This document shows, one piece after another, positions 1 to 4,866 of a stretch of DNA of 6,415 nt. The position numbers and the translations under genes were made by a program. Within the stretch, counting starts at the first letter, position 1, and every line of letters starts with the position of its first letter. The notes under the pieces were generated by a model. The model was not told where the DNA came from. It did not search any database and was given only the letters and a program-made list of their open reading frames with translations. This stretch comes from an uncultured bacterium (GTDB taxonomy: Bacteria > Patescibacteriota > Gracilibacteria > UBA4473): the NCBI GenBank assembly GCA_947311285.1, contig CAMZKS010000110.1, positions 1 to 6,415 on the forward strand, given 5' to 3'.

Positions 1-2
1 CG

Positions 3-2648
3 GCCTCTACAGCGGTGCAGTTTTTAGTAGAACGGGGTATTGTTGAAGGCTACAAAGATGGAACTTTCAAGCCTGAGCAAAAAATTAATCGAGCTGAGTT
101 TTTAAAAATTGTGCTACAAGCAGCCGAGATTAAAGGTAACGAATGCGAATCGTTGTCCTACAGTGATGTAAGTGTCGATGCCTGGTATTATGATATTATT
201 TGTGATGCCACGGCGGAAAATATTGTGGAAGGATACCCGGATGGAACTTTTAGACCGGCTGAAAATATTAATTTAGCGGAAGCGAGCAAGATTGTGGCTA
301 AGGTAAACAAACTTGAAACAGAGGTGACGGATTCAGACGAGGCTTGGTACCAACCTTTTATTCGCGTGTTGCAGCAGAATAAAGTTGTGGCTGACACTTT
401 GCAGGGAATAACCCAAAGGGTTAGCCGAGGAGAAATGGCGCAAATGGTGTGGGGGCTTTCAACAGGGAATGAAGTGAGCGAATCAGAAATGGGTGCCACG
501 CTTCCAAAAATTGAATCGTGCCAGGCCTTGAATACTGAAATCACACGCTTCCAAAAACGACAAGGCGGTAATCGTCGGTTTATGCGGAACGATATAGCGA
601 TTCCCATGATAATGGACGCCGAGGTTAATTTTGCCATGCCAATCCCTAAATCTATCAGTGGGGCATTGACTCGAGTAACGAGTGTTAGTGAAAGTGTACA
701 AACAAAATCTGTCAGTCGTTATTCTGAAACTAATATTCAAGAATTTGAGGTCGATGAGGCCGATATTATTAAGAATGACGGAAAATATATTTATTTAATT
801 AAAGGCGATACAATTCGAATTATCGAAGCGTTTCCACCAGAAAATATGAAAGCGGTAGCGTCTATTAAAGTGGAAGAAAAAGCTTTCTATCCAACGGAAA
901 TGTATGTTGATGGAAACACTTTGACGGTGATTGGTCAATCAAATCAGTATTATGCGTATGATAAGCCTACACCAATAGATTTTGATGGAGGACCAGAACC
1001 TTTGCCTGACTTTTTTGAGGGGGGAGAAGTGGAAATTCAAGATAGCTCAGAACAAGGTTCAATAATTAATGGTACGGCAGAAGTGGCGTTGATGATGCCG
1101 GATTCAAAACAGTATTTTCCAGGGAAAAATAAACAAATGACCACCTTGGTGGCTTATGATATTTCGAACAAAAGTAAGCCCGAAGTCGTGCGAACCGTTA
1201 GCGTCGAAGGGAATTACAAAAGTTCGCGTAAAATTGGGAATATTGTTTATTTGGTCTCTAATAAATACAATGACTGGTATTGGGGGCGCCCCGTGCCCAT
1301 GCTCAGAAACGAAGATTTACCAACCATGAGTGATTCGGCTGATGCGTCGGTAAAAATGATCGCGCCTTGTCAGGATATTTACTACTACCCAAATTTTGAA
1401 TCTTCTAATTACTTAACGGTGGCGGCTATTGATACGGTTGACACAAAAGCGGATGTCGGACGTATTATGATGCTGGGAAGTGGTGATAACATATATAGCT
1501 CGGCGAAAAATATGTACGTAACCAGAACCCGCTATCAAGATCAATTTATTTCTACACCAGTGTTTGATGGTTGGAGAAATGAACCGACAACACATATTTA
1601 TAAGTTTGCATTAGACGGCAATGAAATCAAGTTTACCGACAAAGGCACGGTTCGAGGCAGAGTGTTGAATCAGTTTTCAATGAGTGAGGCCGGTAAATAT
1701 TTCCGTATTGCGACACAAACGGACGGTAAGGACGGATCGATGATGACGATCTTAAATTCGAAGCTCATAAAAACCGGACAAGTGTCGGGCATCGCGCCAG
1801 GAGAAAACATTAAATCGGTTCGATTTATGGGAGACAAAGCCTACATGATTACCTTTAAAAACGTTGACCCATTATTTGTTATTGATTTGGATCCTAAAAA
1901 TCCAAAAGTATTAGGGGAACTTAAAATTCCAGGTTGGTCTGATTATTTGCATCCTTATGATGATACCCATTTAATTGGTATTGGTCGTGAAGTAAAAGAG
2001 GGGGCAGAAGAAGATGGTCGTTTAACAAACGATGAATTACTGGGGCTTAAAATTGGGATGTTTGATGTAAGTGATTTAAAGAATCCAAAAGAAATTCATA
2101 AAAAAGTAATTGGAGACAACGGTACGAGCTCTGAGGCGACCTCAAACCACAAAGCGTTCTTGTTTGATACCAAGGAAAATGTAATGGCATTGCCCATTAC
2201 AGTGATGCAGCAGCGCAAAGGAGGCAATAGCTATGATCGAGATATGGTATTTCAAGGAGCGTTTGTTTACGATGTTAGTATTAAAGACGGATTCACTTTG
2301 AGAGGTCGAGCGTCTCATTATGAAGATGATTACTGGACGGGTGATGATAAAAAGAATCGTTGGGGGAATCAAGAGTACAACGTACAACGAATTTTATTTA
2401 TGGGTGATTATTGGTTCACTGTCGGGCAGAACGTTATTGCAGCGCACAATTGGTCTGAGGTTAAAAAAGTGAAACAAATTACGTTAGATCAAAAAGCCTG
2501 TACGGAGATTTATGATGAATACTCGTGCACACAAAACACACAGTGTAAAACCATTTGGCGAGAATGGAGCGAATGCTACACAGAGGGGGATGACTTTAGT
2601 AAGGTGTGTGAAGAAGAAAGAGATTTTAGTCGGTGTGAGAAACGATAA
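3..2648 (+). CDS. SLH-repeat / beta-propeller cell-surface protein, 5'-truncated by window edge
   Basis: A secreted, wall- or S-layer-associated protein is inferred. The frame is open to the left edge: the codons at nt 3-14 (A-S-T-A) continue an SLH repeat, so the GTG at nt 15 is not taken as the start and the real start and signal peptide lie outside. SLH repeat 1 ends near nt 125 (GIVEGYKDGTFKP, INRAEF). Repeat 2 spans about nt 159-305 (AWYYD, NIVEGYPDGTFRP). A degenerate repeat 3 spans about nt 330-458 (AWYQPFI, VSRGEMAQMV). After a linker, about nt 720-2486 matches the secreted C-terminal beta-propeller family (COG4880/PF09826 type), with its entry motif EVDEADIIKNDGKYIYLI and repeated strands such as MYVDGNTLTVIG and MFDVSDLKNPKEI. 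The last 50 residues hold six cysteines (first at nt 2499), perhaps three disulfides. SLH repeats commonly bind secondary wall polymer; the propeller's ligand is unknown. The gene stops with TAA before a terminator. Family assignment is firm; the exact role is not known. Confidence 0.88.
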   Translation, partial: ASTAVQFLVERGIVEGYKDGTFKPEQKINRAEFLKIVLQAAEIKGNECESLSYSDVSVDAWYYDIICDATAENIVEGYPDGTFRPAENINLAEASKIVAKVNKLETEVTDSDEAWYQPFIRVLQQNKVVADTLQGITQRVSRGEMAQMVWGLSTGNEVSESEMGATLPKIESCQALNTEITRFQKRQGGNRRFMRNDIAIPMIMDAEVNFAMPIPKSISGALTRVTSVSESVQTKSVSRYSETNIQEFEVDEADIIKNDGKYIYLIKGDTIRIIEAFPPENMKAVASIKVEEKAFYPTEMYVDGNTLTVIGQSNQYYAYDKPTPIDFDGGPEPLPDFFEGGEVEIQDSSEQGSIINGTAEVALMMPDSKQYFPGKNKQMTTLVAYDISNKSKPEVVRTVSVEGNYKSSRKIGNIVYLVSNKYNDWYWGRPVPMLRNEDLPTMSDSADASVKMIAPCQDIYYYPNFESSNYLTVAAIDTVDTKADVGRIMMLGSGDNIYSSAKNMYVTRTRYQDQFISTPVFDGWRNEPTTHIYKFALDGNEIKFTDKGTVRGRVLNQFSMSEAGKYFRIATQTDGKDGSMMTILNSKLIKTGQVSGIAPGENIKSVRFMGDKAYMITFKNVDPLFVIDLDPKNPKVLGELKIPGWSDYLHPYDDTHLIGIGREVKEGAEEDGRLTNDELLGLKIGMFDVSDLKNPKEIHKKVIGDNGTSSEATSNHKAFLFDTKENVMALPITVMQQRKGGNSYDRDMVFQGAFVYDVSIKDGFTLRGRASHYEDDYWTGDDKKNRWGNQEYNVQRILFMGDYWFTVGQNVIAAHNWSEVKKVKQITLDQKACTEIYDEYSCTQNTQCKTIWREWSECYTEGDDFSKVCEEERDFSRCEKR

Positions 2649-2695
2649 ATTCCAATGATTTTCAAGCGGAGTGGCTTTAGCCCTCAGTAAAAAAG

Positions 2696-2724
2696 AAAAG
2701 AGCTTTGCACTGCGGGGCTCTTTT
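2696..2724. terminator. Rho-independent terminator, probably bidirectional, between convergent genes
   Basis: Arms AAAAGAGC (2696-2703) and GCTCTTTT (2717-2724) pair perfectly. In plus-strand RNA the 13-nt interior can also pair: three U-G wobbles, then GC/GC closing an ACU loop. That gives about 13 pairs followed by a U-rich run (UUUUAAUAAUAAU). On the minus strand the 8-bp stem is kept and is followed by C and six Ts (complement of the A-run at 2688-2694), though the wobbles become A-C mismatches. It lies 47 bases after the stop of the SLH/propeller gene. The right arm overlaps the stop codon of the minus-strand S4 gene (2723-2725), so one element can end both transcripts. Confidence 0.8.
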
Positions 2725-3097
2725 AATAATAATCCGTAAACTCATCAATCGCTCGACGATCTTTTTTAGTCGGGCGGCCTTCTCCTTTATCTCTTACGGC
2801 CTGTGGTAGTTCAAAATCATTGTCGGCAGGGTTCTCAAGTGGATCTGGTGCGGGAGAGTGATTAATATAGTTTTGAGTGGCTAATTCCGCGCTGGTACGT
2901 TTTTCTATAAAGCCCGTTACTTCATAAATTTTAATCACGCTTTTATGCTGTACCTCAATTCTGTCTTCAAGTTTTATGTCTTTACTGGGTTTTACTTTTT
3001 CACCGTTCACAAACACCTTGCCCGCTTTGCACATAGTGCCGGCTAAGGTGCGACTTTTAACCATTCGTACCGCCCAAATCCATTTATCTACTCTCAT
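2723..3097 (-). CDS. S4-domain RNA-binding protein, Hsp15/HslR-like
   Basis: A small cytoplasmic RNA-binding protein of 124 residues. The S4 domain covers about residues 1-60: MRVDKWIWAVRMVKSRTLA, then KAGKVFVNGEKVKPS, the usual helix and beta-hairpin signature. The C-terminal part carries GRPTKKDRRAIDEF (residues 107-120), which is characteristic of the HslR/Hsp15 branch (COG1188). Family members bind rRNA; E. coli Hsp15 (about 133 aa) binds 50S subunits that carry nascent chains after heat shock. Whether this protein does the same is inference. The ATG at 3097 is chosen because MRVDK is the normal family start; a GTG at 3133 in the same frame would add 12 non-family residues. No clear Shine-Dalgarno precedes the ATG. 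The gene converges on the SLH/propeller gene, its TAA sits inside the shared terminator, and it diverges from the PurL-half gene with only 49 bases between the starts. Confidence 0.88.
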   Translation of the reverse strand: MRVDKWIWAVRMVKSRTLAGTMCKAGKVFVNGEKVKPSKDIKLEDRIEVQHKSVIKIYEVTGFIEKRTSAELATQNYINHSPAPDPLENPADNDFELPQAVRDKGEGRPTKKDRRAIDEFTDYY

Positions 3098-3146
3098 TAG
3101 GGTGAAGCCTATTGATTTTGCAATAAAAATCACGACTATGACGGCG
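3098..3146. promoter_or_regulatory. Short divergent intergenic region (S4 gene / PurL-half gene)
   Basis: Only 49 bases separate the start codons of the two divergent genes (40 if the PurL half starts at the ATG at 3138). The centre is AT-rich (ATTGATTTTGCAATAAAAAT, 3111-3130). I see no convincing -35/-10 pair in either direction and no good Shine-Dalgarno for either gene. If transcription starts here, leaders must be very short, or the promoters lie within the opposite gene. This is a positional inference, not a motif match. Confidence 0.35.
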
Positions 3147-4157
3147 ATGAAAAAAATCCCTCTTGAAGACGTTTTGAAAGCTGTAGCCTTATCGCCAAAT
3201 GTTGTTTCACGTCGGCCTATATTTGAGAAATATGATAAAAATGTACAAGGGAACAGCTACCTTGAACGAGGGCAGGCTGCTTGCGGCGTTATTTTACCAT
3301 TTAACGATTTTCCTGAGCTACCCAATGATAAAAAATCGATTGGAGTAACGGTTGGAACCGGTGGAAACCCAAACAGAGCAAAAATTGATGCAAAATTAAC
3401 CGCGGAAATGGCTATTTGTGAAGCGGCTTTGCAAACTAGTTGTGTGGGAGGTACGTGGCTAGGCGCAACGGACTGCTTGAATTTTGGGAACCCCGAAAAA
3501 GAAGATCAGATGGGTGATTTTGTCGCGGGTGTTGAGGGGGTAAAAATTGCGTGTAAGGAGCTTGTTATTCCAATTGTATCAGGGAATGTTTCGCTTTATA
3601 ACGAGAACAATGGGCAAGCGGTACCGCCAAGTGCGCTGGTGAGTGTTTTTTCTCGGGTCGATGATATTACAAAAGTTAAGCCGGTTACTTGGGAGTCTGG
3701 TGAGGCGTATATTTATCAAGTGGGTCCTTCTAGTACGGCTTTGGGGGGATCAGAATTTGATCGTTTGTATGATTTGAAAAGCACAGTTTTACCAATACTA
3801 GATTATGCGCAGGTTAAAGCGGATAGCCAAAGGCTTAGTGAATTATTAGAAAAAGATAGTACTAAGGCGGTGTTACCGCTTAAAGCGGGTGGTGTTTGGG
3901 GAACGTTAATCGGGGCGGCGCTAGAATCAAATGCGGGATTTGAATTAGAACTAGAAACAGAAACTTTGGTTTCAGACTTATTTGCTGAAACGCTGGGGGC
4001 GATTGTTATAAGTTCAGAAGAAATTGAAAATTTGCGTTATTTAGGGCAAACGTCAGCGCTTCCAAAGGCCGTAGTGAAAACTGATGAGCAACATCATGAA
4101 ATTGATTTACCAGAAATAGCCGCTGAATGGCAAAACCAACTACGAAAGGTTTTCTAG
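3147..4157 (+). CDS. purL: Stand-alone C-terminal half of phosphoribosylformylglycinamidine synthase II (PurL)
   Basis: 336 residues that align with the second AIRS/AIRS_C module of PurL, the enzyme that converts FGAR to FGAM in purine synthesis. The match starts at LSPNVVSRRPIFEKYDKNVQ (residues 15-34). It continues through ATDCLNFGNPEK (107-118), IVSGNVSLYNE (143-153) and LGGSEFDRLY (199-208), and ends at a family-like tail, EWQNQLRKVF. Small PurL proteins are usually about 600-750 aa, with the substrate/ATP module first; that module is absent here because the upstream DNA encodes the S4 gene on the other strand. The expected D-x-S-x-GG motif of the C domain reads PLKAGG (244-249). The frame stays open upstream to about 2976, but that part is antisense to the S4 gene; ATG 3147, or 3138, is preferred. 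Neither has a good Shine-Dalgarno. It may pair with an N-terminal half encoded elsewhere, act as a PurM-like dimer, or be a relic. Family call is firm; activity is uncertain. Confidence 0.85.
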   Translation: MKKIPLEDVLKAVALSPNVVSRRPIFEKYDKNVQGNSYLERGQAACGVILPFNDFPELPNDKKSIGVTVGTGGNPNRAKIDAKLTAEMAICEAALQTSCVGGTWLGATDCLNFGNPEKEDQMGDFVAGVEGVKIACKELVIPIVSGNVSLYNENNGQAVPPSALVSVFSRVDDITKVKPVTWESGEAYIYQVGPSSTALGGSEFDRLYDLKSTVLPILDYAQVKADSQRLSELLEKDSTKAVLPLKAGGVWGTLIGAALESNAGFELELETETLVSDLFAETLGAIVISSEEIENLRYLGQTSALPKAVVKTDEQHHEIDLPEIAAEWQNQLRKVF

Positions 4158-4201
4158 AAGAGATAGCGTCTATTATTGAACTTTTACGTTCTGTTTTGAG
4201 C

Positions 4202-4230
4202 TTGAGTTAACGCAAAGCTTGTGTTATACT
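4202..4230 (+). promoter_or_regulatory. Sigma70-type promoter with extended -10, for the pilin-like operon
   Basis: TTGAGT at 4202-4207 (-35), a 17-base spacer, and TATACT at 4225-4230 (-10), with TG at 4222-4223 giving an extended -10 (TGtTATACT). Transcription would start near 4236-4238, leaving a leader of about 22 bases before the ATG at 4259. It lies in the 101-base gap after the PurL-half gene and is the only strong promoter I recognise in the window. It probably drives both pilin-like genes, since only 20 bases separate them. Confidence 0.75.
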
Positions 4231-4246
4231 GTAAGGAATTGCTTAC
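4231..4246. promoter_or_regulatory. Inverted repeat at the predicted transcription start (possible operator)
   Basis: GTAAG (4231-4235) and CTTAC (4242-4246) form an exact inverted repeat around a 6-base centre, GAATTG. It begins directly after the -10 box and spans the predicted start site. The left arm would therefore probably not be transcribed, so it looks more like a DNA dyad for a regulator than an RNA hairpin. Five-base arms are short and could arise by chance. Confidence 0.3.
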
Positions 4247-4254
4247 CTTAAGGT
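4245..4254 (+). promoter_or_regulatory. Ribosome binding site inside a 10-bp palindrome
   Basis: AAGG at 4250-4253 lies 5 bases before the ATG at 4259, which supports that start. It is embedded in the perfect palindrome ACCTTAAGGT (4245-4254). It is the only plausible Shine-Dalgarno in front of any start in the window. Confidence 0.5.
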
Positions 4255-4258
4255 TCTA

Positions 4259-4846
4259 ATGCAAATAAAAATAAAAATCGCGGTCTTGTTGTTGGCTGTA
4301 ATAGCCTTTGTTCCTCAGTTGTTTGCCCAAGGTGCATCCAGCTTTGAGGATTTTATTCAGTCGAATATTACCAGCAACACGGATTCTGCGCCTACAAACG
4401 GTGATTTTGAAAGTTTTATTACGACGACCACAGAGCCAAGTGCTCCGAATAGAGTCAGCTCGCCGACGAATAGTCTTAACTCAACGTTTACTTCTGCGGA
4501 AGAAAACGTAGGAGGTAGTATTTATGTGCCTTACGGAGGGACCGTATTTACTGGGCCGGGACTAGAGGGGGGCGCTTTACTGGCTGAAAATTTACTAGAT
4601 GACAATGTTTCAAAAGAGCGAGATTTAAAAGAACTCGTAATTGGCTGGACTAACTTTTTATTGTCAGTGGCAGCTTTGTTAGCTGTGATTGCCATTGTGT
4701 GGGCAGGGTTCTTATATGTTACCGCCGGAGGAGACGATGGCCGTATGGAGACCGCCAAAAAAATTATTATCTGGGTATTTATTGGTATTCTGCTAATTCT
4801 TGGAGCTTACGCGATTGTTAATACGGTTATGCAGGCGGCGTTCTAA
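4259..4846 (+). CDS. Secreted two-helix T4SS pilin-like (VirB2-type) protein
   Basis: A 195-residue envelope protein. Residues 1-23 are a signal peptide (lysine-rich start, hydrophobic core, predicted cut LFA|QGA). A polar Ser/Thr/Asn-rich exported segment follows (about 24-125), with a short internal repeat: FEDFI (29-33) and FESFI (50-54). Two transmembrane helices close the protein, about 132-154 and 169-191. They are joined by TAGGDDGRMETAKK, the loop pattern of the CPR 'T4SS_pilin' family related to VirB2. The lysines favour a cytoplasmic loop with both ends outside. VirB2-type pilins build the conjugation/secretion pilus; a structural or pilus role here is inferred, because no VirB4, VirB6 or VirD4 gene is in view. 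The start is supported by the signal peptide and the AAGG site. It has its own promoter and lies 20 bases upstream of a paralogue with 35 of 50 identical residues over the hairpin. The long exported segment before the helices is larger than in a minimal VirB2. Confidence 0.85.
   Translation: MQIKIKIAVLLLAVIAFVPQLFAQGASSFEDFIQSNITSNTDSAPTNGDFESFITTTTEPSAPNRVSSPTNSLNSTFTSAEENVGGSIYVPYGGTVFTGPGLEGGALLAENLLDDNVSKERDLKELVIGWTNFLLSVAALLAVIAIVWAGFLYVTAGGDDGRMETAKKIIIWVFIGILLILGAYAIVNTVMQAAF
4694..4843 (+). repeat. Pilin helix-hairpin module, copy 1 of tandem paralogous pair
   Basis: Encodes residues 146-195 of the first pilin-like gene. Aligned without gaps to nt 5380-5529 of the next gene, 35 of 50 residues are identical. 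Exact shared DNA runs include TTATATGTTACC and GCCAAAAAAATTATT. This indicates duplication of the module within the operon; the flanking exported regions are not recognisably similar. Confidence 0.75.
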
Positions 4847-4866
4847 AACAAAAAACAAAAATCTAT

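Noticed and set aside
15..17. GTG at nt 15 as the start of the SLH/propeller gene
   Set aside because: The frame is open to the left edge and the codons before it continue the SLH repeat; the gene is cut by the window.
188..740. Minus-strand open frames at 188-637 and 483-740
   Set aside because: They lie opposite the SLH/propeller gene, show no recognisable domain, and the plus-strand protein is clearly real.
3098..3133. GTG at 3133 as the start of the S4 gene
   Set aside because: It adds 12 residues outside the family pattern; MRVDK at 3097 is the usual start. A longer form cannot be fully excluded.
2976..3146. Upstream extension of the PurL-half frame (57 extra codons)
   Set aside because: It is antisense to the S4 gene, whose protein has clear family motifs, and the extra residues have no PurL similarity.
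4178..4197. Possible terminator after the PurL half (GAAC-N6-GTTC followed by TGTTTT)
   Set aside because: The stem is only four pairs and the T-run is interrupted; too weak to call.
4199..4219. AGCTT / AAGCT inverted repeat over the -35 region with GTTAAC between
   Set aside because: The two dyads do not share an axis and the arms are five bases; easily a chance match.
4531..4758. Minus-strand open frame opposite the first pilin-like gene, and the plus-strand frame at 4308-4511
   Set aside because: Shadows of the pilin-like gene, which has a signal peptide, helices, a promoter and a ribosome site.
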